DNA of 64,000 nt from contig NC_010718.1 of the NCBI RefSeq assembly GCF_000020005.1, positions 140,001-204,000 of the forward strand. The letters run 5' to 3'. Numbering within the stretch: position 1 is the first letter of the stretch; each line of letters starts with the position of its first letter. A program made the position numbers and the translations under genes. The notes beneath the pieces were generated by a model, which was not told the origin of the DNA, ran no database searches, and saw only the letters and a list, made by a program, of their open reading frames with translations. Of the stretch, positions 47,349 to 55,356 are shown piece after piece. This DNA comes from Natranaerobius thermophilus JW/NM-WN-LF (GTDB lineage Bacteria; Bacillota; Natranaerobiia; Natranaerobiales; Natranaerobiaceae).

Positions 47349-47410
47349 TAAGAGAAAGCCCCCTTTCTCTTAGTGTGGCAGTAAGCCGCCACACAAAAGA
47401 GAAAGGAGGG
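47349..47410 (+). promoter_or_regulatory. THF riboswitch expression platform with anti-SD hairpins
   Basis: CCCCCTTTCTCTT (47359-47371) can pair either with AAGAGAAAG just upstream, or with AAGAGAAAGGAGG (47398-47410) that includes the folT ribosome site. A second hairpin, GTGTGG/CCACAC (47373-47394), shares TGTGGCAG with the P1-side CTGCCACA. Mutually exclusive pairing suggests control at translation. Confidence 0.65.
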
Positions 47411-47415
47411 AAAGA

Positions 47416-47955
47416 GTGTTTAAGAAAAAGTTTACCACAAGAGATCTGGTTTTTATGGCCTTGTTGATTGCCTTAAATGTAATCCTTACCCGTTATGGTT
47501 CACTAAGAATTAATTTCGGCGGTGTAGAAGCTGTTCGTATAGGTATAGGAGCTCTACCGGTTATTCTAACAGGGGTGTTTTTTGGGCCAATAGCTGGTGG
47601 TATAGTTGGTGGAATTGGAGATGTAGTAGGTTTTATGATGTTTCCCATGGGAGCATATATGCCCCACTTCACTTTAAGTGCTTTTTTAACAGGTTTTATA
47701 CCAGGATTATTACTATATCAATGTGAGAAAGATAATTTAACATTTCCGAAATTAATTCTTGCAATAGGTGTTGGCCAAGTTGTGACCAGTCTACTTTTGA
47801 CCCCATATTTTCAAAACACTTTATTTGGAATTCCCTTTGCAGTAACAATACCTGCTAGATTAATTAGCCAAGCCATTAATATTCCCTTGTACTCTCTTCT
47901 CATTAAGATGATTGCATTAAAATGGAATACAATCTTTGCTCATAATCATAGTTAA
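47416..47955 (+). CDS. folT: folate ECF transporter S component
   Basis: FolT captures folate and docks on a shared ECF energizing module that is not in this window. The 179-residue protein has about six membrane helices, with the folate-family pattern RYGSLRINFGGVEAVRIGIGALPVIL and GPIAGGIVGGIGDVVGFMMFPMGAYMPHFTLSA. GTG 47416 follows GGAGGG at 5 nt, a site covered by the riboswitch expression platform. It is monocistronic. Confidence 0.92.
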   Translation: MFKKKFTTRDLVFMALLIALNVILTRYGSLRINFGGVEAVRIGIGALPVILTGVFFGPIAGGIVGGIGDVVGFMMFPMGAYMPHFTLSAFLTGFIPGLLLYQCEKDNLTFPKLILAIGVGQVVTSLLLTPYFQNTLFGIPFAVTIPARLISQAINIPLYSLLIKMIALKWNTIFAHNHS

Positions 47956-47959
47956 AAAT

Positions 47960-48004
47960 AAGACAAGCGTAGCTAATACATAATTAGCTACGCTTGTCTT
48001 ATTA
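47960..48004 (+). terminator. folT terminator
   Basis: A perfect 18-bp stem (47960-47977 with 47983-48000) has a 5-nt loop. The following ATTATATG is a poor T tract, but the hairpin is very strong. Confidence 0.75.
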
Positions 48005-48016
48005 TATGATTATTTG

Positions 48017-48045
48017 TTGACAATAAAAAAGTCGTGTGATATACT
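48017..48045 (+). promoter_or_regulatory. carD promoter
   Basis: TTGACA at 48017-48022 and TATACT at 48040-48045 with 17-bp spacing, a near-consensus sigma-A promoter, about 70 nt before the carD start. Confidence 0.85.
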
Positions 48046-48117
48046 ATTTTAATTTGACTTACAAATGCCAATGTGTTATCATATTTTATATACTGGTGTT
48101 CTGAGAGGAGGATTCAT

Positions 48118-48603
48118 GTGTTTAAAAAAGGGGATAAAGTGGTTTATCCCATGCATGGCGCGGGTGTTATTGAAGGGGTTGAAGAACGGGAAGTTTTAGG
48201 TAAAAAACACATGTATTATATTATGAAGATTCCTGTGGGAGATATGAAAGTTATGATTCCCAAAGAAAGAGTTGATGCTATAGGACTTAGAGAAATCGTT
48301 GATAAAAATAGTGTAAAAAAAGTTTTGGCTATTTTAAAAGCTGAGGAAACTAATGTAAATCACAACTGGAATCAAAGATACAGGGCTAACTTAGAAAAAA
48401 TCAGGAGCGGTGATATTTACCAAGTCGCTGAAGTTATTAGGAACCTGGTATTTTTAGATGATGAGAAAGGTCTTTCAACAGGTGAAAAGAAAATGCTTGA
48501 AAATGCCAAGCAAATATTAGTTAGTGAATTAGTTCTTGCTAAGGATATTGAAGAAGAACAAGCTCATGAAATTATAAATGATACTTTATTAACAACTTCA
48601 TAA
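48118..48603 (+). CDS. carD: CarD family transcriptional regulator
   Basis: CarD-type proteins bind RNA polymerase beta and stabilise open promoter complexes. The 161-residue protein has the N-terminal RNA-polymerase-interacting Tudor-like domain FKKGDKVVYPMHGAGVIEGVEERE and a helical C-terminal DNA-binding half. GTG 48118 is chosen, 7 nt after GAGGAGG. The frame extends 15 codons upstream without a ribosome site. In this position it is the usual neighbour of yacL. Confidence 0.92.
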   Translation: MFKKGDKVVYPMHGAGVIEGVEEREVLGKKHMYYIMKIPVGDMKVMIPKERVDAIGLREIVDKNSVKKVLAILKAEETNVNHNWNQRYRANLEKIRSGDIYQVAEVIRNLVFLDDEKGLSTGEKKMLENAKQILVSELVLAKDIEEEQAHEIINDTLLTTS

Positions 48604-48706
48604 TCATATTAAAGTGATTAACAGGGGTATTATCATTTTAACCGCCAAAAAATTATCAAGTTAAAAAAGCTTATTCAAACAAACTTAACTGAATTTACTC
48701 GAAATA

Positions 48707-48736
48707 TTGAAAGCTGATTAGTTTTTAGGGTATAAT
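48707..48736 (+). promoter_or_regulatory. yacL promoter
   Basis: TTGAAA at 48707-48712 and a perfect TATAAT at 48731-48736 with 18-bp spacing, just before the ribosome site of the PIN-TRAM gene. Confidence 0.75.
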
Positions 48737-48767
48737 AACTAGACAAGGCAAAGGAGGTGAAATTTGA

Positions 48768-49868
48768 GTGATTCGTCGTACGGTTAGAATATTAATGACA
48801 ATTATAGGCTTTGTGGCAGGCTATCAACTTTCCTATGGACTGACTACTCTAGACGCTGTAAGCGGAATGGACCTTGGTGAATCTACTGTCCTGGGGATAA
48901 CATTATTAGGTGGAGCTGTTTTAGGACTGATATTTTATTTTATTGCCCCTATGATGATGGAACGAGTAATTCAGCTAACTAAATGGATAGAAAGAAAAAT
49001 GCGTCCAATACCTACTAGAGACATTTTGCTGGGTTCCTTTGGTTTGTTGTTGGGTTTGTTACTTGGATATTTGATTAGTATTCCTATATACAGAATTCCT
49101 TGGGTTGGAATTTATCTGGCCCTGGCTGTTAATTTGTTCATGGGTTATTTGGGAATTATCCTTACTTTTAATCGCAAAGAAGAGTTATTAACTTTGATGA
49201 CTTTTCTTAAGTCAGGTAAAAACGAATATTTTGCTAAGGAAGATCAGAAGAACAAGTCCACTATTAAGGTTCTTGACACTTCGGTGATCATTGATGGCCG
49301 AATCTACGATGTATGTAAAACTGGTTTTCTAGAGGGGACCATGATGATACCTGAGTTTGTGTTAGAAGAATTGCGTCACATAGCTGACTCTTCGGATCTA
49401 CTTAAACGCAATCGTGGGAGAAGAGGCTTAGATATTTTAAATAAGATGCAAAAGGAAGACTCTATTGATGTAGAAATTTATGAAGGCGATGTGGATGAAT
49501 CCGAAGTTGATAGCAAACTAGTGAAACTAGCCAAGGTGATGAGTGGTAAAGTTATCACCAATGACTATAACTTAAATAAAGTATCGGAATTACAAGGGGT
49601 GCCGGTTTTGAACATCAATGAACTGGCAAATGCAGTTAAACCTGTGGTATTGCCAGGCGAGGAAATGGCCGTCAAAGTTATAAAAGATGGCAAAGAAGCC
49701 GGCCAAGGTGTTGCTTATTTAGATGACGGAACTATGATAGTAGTTGATGGCGGAAAGAGACATATTGGAGAAAAATTGGAAGTTATGGTAACAAGTGTAC
49801 TACAAACAGCTGCAGGAAGAATGATATTTGCAAAGCCTAAATATCAATTGGATAAAAGTCATGCATGA
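48768..49868 (+). CDS. yacL: PIN and TRAM domain membrane protein, YacL family
   Basis: This putative membrane-bound ribonuclease has several hydrophobic helices in residues 1-150, then a PIN domain opening with IKVLDTSVIIDGRIYD, with acidic sites also in KVITNDYNLNKV. A TRAM RNA-binding domain is at the end (about 295-355, AVKVIKDGKEAGQGVAYLDDGTMIVVDGG). It has 366 residues. GTG 48768 follows GGAGGTG by about 10 nt. It is the standard gene between carD and ispD in Firmicutes. Confidence 0.92.
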   Translation: MIRRTVRILMTIIGFVAGYQLSYGLTTLDAVSGMDLGESTVLGITLLGGAVLGLIFYFIAPMMMERVIQLTKWIERKMRPIPTRDILLGSFGLLLGLLLGYLISIPIYRIPWVGIYLALAVNLFMGYLGIILTFNRKEELLTLMTFLKSGKNEYFAKEDQKNKSTIKVLDTSVIIDGRIYDVCKTGFLEGTMMIPEFVLEELRHIADSSDLLKRNRGRRGLDILNKMQKEDSIDVEIYEGDVDESEVDSKLVKLAKVMSGKVITNDYNLNKVSELQGVPVLNINELANAVKPVVLPGEEMAVKVIKDGKEAGQGVAYLDDGTMIVVDGGKRHIGEKLEVMVTSVLQTAAGRMIFAKPKYQLDKSHA

Positions 49869-49879
49869 GGTGAAAAAGC

Positions 49880-50638
49880 TTGTGTAATTCAAACTTAAAT
49901 GTTTCAGTGATTTTACCAGCAGGCGGTCAAGGGTCGAGAATGGGTCAGTCTATAAATAAACAGTACCTTAATTTGAGAGGTCAACCGATTTTGGCAAGAA
50001 CATGGCGGGTGTTTACCCGCCTTCCTTGTGTTAAGGAAATTTTTTTAGTTGTAGCATCGGGAGAAGAAAGATTCTGTTGGGAAAATGTAGTCTACCCCTA
50101 TAAAGATCTTGAAAATACTGTTAATATCCAGGTCCTTTCAGGGGGTAAAGAACGTCAAGACTCTGTTTATGAAGGATTGAAACGGGTTTCTGAAGAAAGC
50201 GACTATACAATAATTCATGATGGGGCTAGGCCTTTAATTACACAACAAAATATTGAAAACAGTCTGATTCAAGCTAAAGAGTCAGGTGCCTCTATTGTCG
50301 CGGTCCCTGTAAAAAATACTATTAAAAGCTTGCAGTACCCATTAAAAGTCAAGAGTTTAAGTAACGGAGATGAAGTTCCTAAAGTTAAAGAAACTCTTCC
50401 CAGAAATACCTTGATAGAAGTTCAAACTCCTCAAACCTTTAAATCTACTTTGATTAAAGATGCATATCAGTGGGCGCTTCGACAAAACATTACAGCTACA
50501 GACGATTCTTCTTTAGTAGAAAAAATGGGTCATCAGGTGTCTGTAGTTCAAGGAAGTTTTGAAAACATTAAAGTAACAACTCCAGAAGACCTGTTTATGG
50601 CAGAAGAGATATTGAAAAAACGGGAGGAGCAAATATGA
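49880..50638 (+). CDS. ispD: 2-C-methyl-D-erythritol 4-phosphate cytidylyltransferase
   Basis: IspD adds CMP to methylerythritol phosphate in the MEP isoprenoid pathway. The protein has VILPAGGQGSRMGQSINKQYL, the nucleotide-binding motif, HDGARPLI, and ATDDSSLVEKMG. It has 252 residues, slightly longer than usual because of an insertion near 150-170. TTG 49880 follows GAGGTG. Its last codons overlap ispF by 4 nt. Confidence 0.94.
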   Translation: MCNSNLNVSVILPAGGQGSRMGQSINKQYLNLRGQPILARTWRVFTRLPCVKEIFLVVASGEERFCWENVVYPYKDLENTVNIQVLSGGKERQDSVYEGLKRVSEESDYTIIHDGARPLITQQNIENSLIQAKESGASIVAVPVKNTIKSLQYPLKVKSLSNGDEVPKVKETLPRNTLIEVQTPQTFKSTLIKDAYQWALRQNITATDDSSLVEKMGHQVSVVQGSFENIKVTTPEDLFMAEEILKKREEQI

Positions 50639-51111
50639 GAATAGGACATGGAGTAGATGTACATAAATTGGTTAAAGGTGAAGACTTAGTTTTAGGTGGA
50701 GTTCAGATTCCATCAGACCTTGGCTTGAAAGGTCATTCCGATGCAGATGTGTTAATTCATGCAATTATGGATGCTATGTTAGGGTCACTGGCTCTAGGTG
50801 ATATCGGTAAACACTTTCCAGATGACGACCCTCGCTATCATCAGATAGATAGCAAAGTATTACTTAAAAAAACTTATCAATTAATTACTTCTTATGGCTA
50901 TCAGTTGATAAATTTAGATAGTACAATTATGGCAGAAAAACCAAAACTGGCACCATATATTGACGAAATGAGAATTACTATTAGTGATGTTTTAGATCTT
51001 TACCCTAGTCAGATTGGAATTAAAGCCACTACCTTTGAAAAATTGGGCTTCGTGGGTTCGGGTCAAGGTATTATGGCACAAGCAGTGGTGTTAATGGAAA
51101 GACTGTATTAA
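50635..51111 (+). CDS. ispF: 2-C-methyl-D-erythritol 2,4-cyclodiphosphate synthase
   Basis: IspF closes the cyclodiphosphate ring in the MEP pathway. The 158-residue protein shows GHGVDVHKL, the metal ligands D-x-H near 8-10, LKGHSDADVLIHAIMDA, GDIGKHFPDDDPRY, and the C-terminal KATTFEKLGFVGSGQGI. The ATG is inside the ATGA shared with the ispD stop. The two genes work in sequence, with IspE elsewhere. Confidence 0.96.
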   Translation: MRIGHGVDVHKLVKGEDLVLGGVQIPSDLGLKGHSDADVLIHAIMDAMLGSLALGDIGKHFPDDDPRYHQIDSKVLLKKTYQLITSYGYQLINLDSTIMAEKPKLAPYIDEMRITISDVLDLYPSQIGIKATTFEKLGFVGSGQGIMAQAVVLMERLY

Positions 51112-51221
51112 AGCCTGTTCATGGCTATTGTAGATAAATAGTAGCTTTGATATAATTTACAAGAACTGATTTGAATTGATAACACACATTAACATAGAAG
51201 TTTTTAAATTGATGGCTGCTG

Positions 51222-51262
51222 TATTAAAGTTGAATGTTGATAACTGAAATTTCAATTTCAAA
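51222..51262 (+). repeat. copy of the dispersed TTAAAGTTGAATGTTGATAACTG motif
   Basis: The copy upstream of gltX has 25 nt identical to 22706-22730, followed by AAATTTCAATTTCA. It lies 40-80 nt before the gltX start, in a 190-nt gap that otherwise shows no clear promoter or T-box. Confidence 0.6.
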
Positions 51263-51301
51263 ACTAAACAGCGCCAAATTGAAAAAGAGGGGGAATACCA
51301 A

Positions 51302-52768
51302 TTGACTAATAAAGCGAGGTTGCGATTTGCTCCAAGCCCTACTGGACAGATCCATATCGGCAACATTCGTACCGCATTATTTAACTGGTTGTACTCTAGA
51401 CATATTGATGGAGAATTTATATTAAGAGTAGAAGATACTGATATGAACAGATCAGTTGAAGAATACGAACAGATAATCTTTAGAGCGTTAAGTTGGCTGG
51501 GATTAGATTGGGATGAAGGCCCCCAAAAAGGTGGAGATTTCGGTCCCTACAGACAGAGTGAGAGAAAAGATATTTATCACAAATATGCCAATAAATTATT
51601 AGAAGCTGGAAAGGCTTATTATTGCTACTGTACCGAAGAAGAGCTGGAAGAGATGAGAGAAGCTCAGAGGGCTAGAGGTGAAATGCCTAGATATAGCGGC
51701 AAATGTGCCGATCTCAGCTCCGAGGAACGAGCAGAATTAGAAAATGAAGGGCGTAAGTCAGTGATTAGATTTAAAGTTCCAGAAAATCAGACTATTCGTG
51801 TAAACGATCTGGTAAAAGGTGAAGTAGACTTTGAAAGTGATGGGATCGGAGATTTTATATTAATAAAAAGTGATGACATGGCTTCATATAATTTTGCATG
51901 TGTAGTTGATGATTACTTAATGAACATTACCCATGTTTTAAGGGGAGAAGATCACCTTTCCAATACTCCCAAACAAGTAATGATTTATGAGGCTCTGGGC
52001 TTTGAGACTCCTGAATTTGGACATTTATCTTTGATTTTAGGTCCTGATAAAGCAAAACTAAGTAAACGTCATGGTGACACCTTTATAGGGGAATATCGAG
52101 AAAAAGGTTATCTACCTGAAGCAATGGTAAACTTTTTAGCTTTATTAGGTTGGTCTCCGCCTGGAGAAGATGAACTTTTTACCCAAGATGAACTAATTAG
52201 ATTATTTGATATAGGTAGAGTTTCGAAAAGTGCCGCAGTCTTTGATGTGGATAAATTAAATTGGATGAACTCACACTATATTAAAGAGGCGGATACAGAA
52301 AGATTGCTTAACCTTTCTAAAGAATATTTAATTAATTCCGACCTAGTGTCGCAAGAACAGTTAGAGCACGATTGGGAATGGTTCGTTTCTGCTGTGGATT
52401 TAGTCAAGGAAAAAATTGATATGCTATCGGAATTACCTCCACAGTTAAAAATCTTTTATGGAGACGATGTAGACCTTAAAGGTGAGGAAGTAGAATTTTT
52501 AGAGAAGGACCACGTTCCTGAATTACTTTCAGAAGTTATTAATCAATTTAATGATTTAGACTCCTTTGAGGATCCTAAAGCTATCAAGAAAGCAGTTAAT
52601 AAAGCCGGTAAGCAGGTTGGTGTCAAAGGTAAGCAGCTTTTTATGCCTGTAAGAATTGCAGTGAGTGGACAAATGCACGGCCCTGAGCTTGATCAGCTAA
52701 TTTCTTTATTGGGCCGAGAACGAGCGATTAATAGAGTGAATAGCACTCTTTCACAAATTCAAAGTTAA
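51302..52768 (+). CDS. gltX: glutamyl-tRNA synthetase
   Basis: This class I enzyme charges tRNA-Glu (and often tRNA-Gln in Firmicutes). The 488-residue protein has HIGH-type PSPTGQIHIGNIRT at 11-24, the cysteine-containing YCYCTEEELEEM, and KMSKS-type DKAKLSKRHGD near 246. The C-terminal anticodon-binding helices follow. TTG 51302 follows GAGGGGGAA. It is monocistronic or follows ispF with a long spacer. Confidence 0.95.
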   Translation: MTNKARLRFAPSPTGQIHIGNIRTALFNWLYSRHIDGEFILRVEDTDMNRSVEEYEQIIFRALSWLGLDWDEGPQKGGDFGPYRQSERKDIYHKYANKLLEAGKAYYCYCTEEELEEMREAQRARGEMPRYSGKCADLSSEERAELENEGRKSVIRFKVPENQTIRVNDLVKGEVDFESDGIGDFILIKSDDMASYNFACVVDDYLMNITHVLRGEDHLSNTPKQVMIYEALGFETPEFGHLSLILGPDKAKLSKRHGDTFIGEYREKGYLPEAMVNFLALLGWSPPGEDELFTQDELIRLFDIGRVSKSAAVFDVDKLNWMNSHYIKEADTERLLNLSKEYLINSDLVSQEQLEHDWEWFVSAVDLVKEKIDMLSELPPQLKIFYGDDVDLKGEEVEFLEKDHVPELLSEVINQFNDLDSFEDPKAIKKAVNKAGKQVGVKGKQLFMPVRIAVSGQMHGPELDQLISLLGRERAINRVNSTLSQIQS

Positions 52769-52819
52769 AATATTGACAAGAGGTATGTAATAGTTTATAT
52801 TCATAAATAATAATTATTA

Positions 52820-52848
52820 TTGACATAAAAACGAACTGAATCTAAGAT
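52820..52848 (+). promoter_or_regulatory. promoter of the T-box leader
   Basis: TTGACA at 52820-52825 and TAAGAT at 52843-52848 with 17-bp spacing. The start would be near 52855, just before the T-box stem I. Confidence 0.75.
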
Positions 52849-52854
52849 AATTTT

Positions 52855-53081
52855 ATGCGGAGGAATCAGTAGCTGGTCCTACAGAGAGATATCCCATGGG
52901 CTGAAAGGATATTGTTTCCAGCGAATTGCCCCTCCAAATGCTTTTTTGAAAGTGGGTTTTGCCATTAGTATGAAAAGCCGGTTAGAGACCGTTATCATGC
53001 CAAAGTTGACGCATTATGCGTAAACAGAGTGGAACCGCGGTAAAACCGTCTCTGTATAGTTTATCAGAGGCGGTTTTTTTG
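52855..53081 (+). promoter_or_regulatory. T-box leader with Cys specifier codon
   Basis: This is a tRNA-sensing leader. Stem I shows ATCAGTAGC with GA-rich loops. The specifier region GCGAAT-TGC-CC places TGC (Cys) at 52927-52929. The T-box proper AGAGTGGAACCGCGG is at 53026-53040, and the terminator follows. Uncharged tRNA-Cys should stabilise the antiterminator. Its natural target, cysE-cysS, lies beyond the IS110 element at 53231-54640. Confidence 0.9.
53045..53081 (+). terminator. T-box terminator
   Basis: The stem ACCGTCTCTG/CAGAGGCGGT (one G-U pair) with a 10-nt loop ends in seven T residues. CTCTG can alternatively pair with the CAGAG at the T-box antiterminator. Confidence 0.9.
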
Positions 53082-53230
53082 ATAATCAAAAGTTTATAAA
53101 AAACTGTTACTTATAGCTTTTGGAATCACTTTGCGAAAAGATTCTCTATGTAAAGGATAAAACTCTGTAAAATTTTGGAAACACAGGATACAGTAATCCA
53201 AATTTGAAATTTTGCTCTTTTAAAACTAAA

Positions 53231-54430
53231 TTAAGCAGCGTGTTTTTCTCTAGCTTTTATGAACTTGCTTTCGTTGTAGGGCTCTTTGTTTACCCACATA
53301 GCAAAGAGTATCCTAACCCAAATATTAGCTAGAGTCCTTACAGCTTCATGATGCTGTTTACCTTCTTTGCGCTTTTTGTAGTAATAGTCTTTGGCCCAGG
53401 GGATCCACCTTGTAGTTTGTAGAGCGAACTGATGTAAAGCGTTTCGAAAAGGCTTAATACAAGAGTGTCGCCTTTTTACAATACGCATTTTGCCACTTTG
53501 ATGGAGTACTGGTGAAGTTCCCGCAAGGGCCTGTACCACCGAGGCGTCAGCATAACGGCTGCGATCGTCTCCCCACTCTGCCAGCAGCCTCGGTGCAATT
53601 CGCTTACCGGCACCTGGTATGCTGTCGAAAATTTTACTGTCAGAGTGGGACTTAAAAAGTTTCTCGATTTCCTTGTCGTACTCATCAATATGTTCTAATA
53701 AAGGCTCTAGCTGATCTAGGATAGTAAATAAAAACTTAGACTTGGCAGAACAAATGGCTCTGTTTCCTTCTAAATTAGGTTTTTGAAGCTTTGTGAAGAT
53801 CTCATTAGCTTTAGACGTAGGGTTAGGATGTTTTTGCTTTTTTAAAAACTTAAAGATCTCATCTCTACTAGCTTTTCGAGCCTGTTTTGGAGTAGGATAT
53901 TTCCTTAAAAAAGCTAGAGAAACAGGTAGAGTTATTTTAGAAAACAATTCAAGAGCAACAGGGTAATATTCTTTCAGGGTTGAAATCAGTCTATTTGTTA
54001 ACCTAGCACTTTCTTGTATAAGAGCTTCTTGATCTCTGGTGAGTACTTTAAGTTCTTGGATGTGTTCAGAATCAGGCTCTAGCTTATGTAAGTCATGGAG
54101 CTCTGATCTACCCATATTAGCTAGTATTTTAGCATCAATAAAGTCAGTTTTAGCCCCAGAAGCTTTTCTTCTAGCATCAACTAGTTTGGGGTTAACAGAA
54201 TAAACAGTGAAGTTATTTTCTAAAAGATATTGGGTTAAAAGTCCATGTTTAGTTTCAATTAAGCAATAGAAGTTTTCAGGATCGTCATCATGTTTTAATA
54301 GCTTGTTTTTTAGAGTTTCAAAACCATCTTTAGAATGTTGAATAGTGAAGTTATCTAGTTCTCTACCATCGCCACTCATGACCAGGATATCATGTTTTGT
54401 ATCAGCCCAATCAATCCCAACAAAGTACAT
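53231..54430 (-). CDS. IS110 family transposase
   Basis: This RNA-guided recombinase has 399 residues. The N-terminal RuvC-like domain has the DEDD residues Asp7 (GIDWAD), Glu59 (LIETKHG), Asp96 and Asp99 (TDFIDAK). The C-terminal Tnp20 domain has IPGAGKRIAPRLLAEWGD and the conserved ALAGTSPVLHQSGK with the likely nucleophile Ser312. The frame is intact. ATG 54430 follows a plus-strand CCTCCTTAAG, i.e. AAGGAGG on the coding strand. Confidence 0.94.
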   Translation of the reverse strand: MYFVGIDWADTKHDILVMSGDGRELDNFTIQHSKDGFETLKNKLLKHDDDPENFYCLIETKHGLLTQYLLENNFTVYSVNPKLVDARRKASGAKTDFIDAKILANMGRSELHDLHKLEPDSEHIQELKVLTRDQEALIQESARLTNRLISTLKEYYPVALELFSKITLPVSLAFLRKYPTPKQARKASRDEIFKFLKKQKHPNPTSKANEIFTKLQKPNLEGNRAICSAKSKFLFTILDQLEPLLEHIDEYDKEIEKLFKSHSDSKIFDSIPGAGKRIAPRLLAEWGDDRSRYADASVVQALAGTSPVLHQSGKMRIVKRRHSCIKPFRNALHQFALQTTRWIPWAKDYYYKKRKEGKQHHEAVRTLANIWVRILFAMWVNKEPYNESKFIKAREKHAA

Positions 54431-54459
54431 TCTAAGACCTCCTTAAGGTGATGGTATTT

Positions 54460-54602
54460 AGTAGCAGAGGTAAGCCTTGTCTAGCATCAGTGCTCGAGGC
54501 ACAACTTCTCTATAGTCCGTAACTGCTACTTATGGTATCCGGGGAAGACAGTTCTTTTTTAAGTAGTCGTACTAACTAGGGGTGTTTGGTCTTTCCCCGG
54601 AT
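54460..54602 (-). ncRNA. candidate bridge RNA of the IS110 element
   Basis: The non-coding DNA upstream of the transposase start holds two long hairpins. AGTAGCAG (54460-54467) pairs with CTGCTACT (54523-54530) around a loop of about 55 nt. ATCCGGGGAA (54537-54546) pairs with TTCCCCGGAT (54593-54602) around a loop of about 46 nt. Two large guide-like loops in this place are the layout of IS110 bridge RNAs. The loops were not tested for matches to target and donor ends. Confidence 0.55.
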
Positions 54603-54687
54603 GGCCACCTTTACTTTATTATTACGTGATCCAAGAGGGGCTTTCCTGCCCTTCTATAAATAACTATAACAGACAAGGGGTGTTATT

Positions 54688-55356
54688 ATGATTCAAACAA
54701 TCAAGAGTGATATCAGGGCAGTCTTTGAACGTGACCCTGCAGTCAAATCTTTATTAGAGATCCTCTTGTGTTATCCCGGTATTCATGCTATTTTACTACA
54801 CAGAATGGCTCATTTTTTATATAATAAGAGAGGGTATTTAATTGCGCGATTCATATCTCAGATCAATAGATTGTTGACAGGTATAGAAATTCATCCAGGG
54901 GCGAAAATTGGAAAGAGTTTTTTCATTGATCATGGAATGGGAATTGTCATAGGCGAAACTGCTGAAATCGGTGATAACGTCACTTTATACCAAGGAGTCA
55001 CCTTAGGAGGTACAGGTAAAGAAAAAGGTAAGCGACATCCTACTTTAAAGGATAACGTGGTAATAGGAGCTGGAGCCAAGGTGCTAGGACCAATTACCAT
55101 TGAAGATAATGTAAAAATTGGGGCGGGTTCTGTAGTATTAGATCATGTACCTAACGATTCGACTGTGGTAGGAGTACCTGGAAGAATTGTGGTGAGAAAG
55201 GGGAAAAGACTCAATAATGTGGATCTGAATCATCACGAGCTTCCAGACCCTGTTGCTAGACAAATTGAATATTTGGAAAGAAAAATTGAAAAGTTGCGTT
55301 TTGAAATAGAAGATATCAAGAGAGGTGATCATGAAAATGAGCATAAAGCTCTTTAA
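54688..55356 (+). CDS. cysE: serine O-acetyltransferase
   Basis: CysE makes O-acetylserine, the carbon precursor of cysteine. The protein has 222 residues. The N-terminal helical part ([15 protein letters not shown]) leads to left-handed beta-helix hexapeptides ([43 protein letters not shown]). The catalytic His is in [12 protein letters not shown] 54688 follows AAGGGGTG. It overlaps the cysS start by 20 nt. A Cys T-box lies upstream beyond an IS110 element; a local TATAAA near 54655 could give a new promoter. Confidence 0.94.
   Translation: MIQTIKSDIRAVFERDPAVKSLLEILLCYPGIHAILLHRMAHFLYNKRGYLIARFISQINRLLTGIEIHPGAKIGKSFFIDHGMGIVIGETAEIGDNVTLYQGVTLGGTGKEKGKRHPTLKDNVVIGAGAKVLGPITIEDNVKIGAGSVVLDHVPNDSTVVGVPGRIVVRKGKRLNNVDLNHHELPDPVARQIEYLERKIEKLRFEIEDIKRGDHENEHKAL

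Larger units (their letters stand above)
53210..54640 (-). mobile_element. IS110-family insertion sequence (ends approximate)
   Basis: A DEDD transposase gene with about 200 nt of structured non-coding DNA upstream makes an IS110-type element. IS110 elements lack clear terminal inverted repeats, so the ends cannot be read exactly. It occupies the space between a Cys T-box leader and cysE. The flanking 53082-53210 is A/T-rich and includes a CTGTAAAATTTT copy of the dispersed repeat near 53164. Confidence 0.75.

Noticed and set aside
47128-47394. 88-codon minus-strand frame
   Set aside because: It covers the THF riboswitch, has no ribosome site and no recognisable protein features.
51120-51301. 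T-box or other leader for gltX
   Set aside because: No AGTGGAACCGCGG-type box or terminator is present; only the dispersed repeat and A/T-rich DNA.
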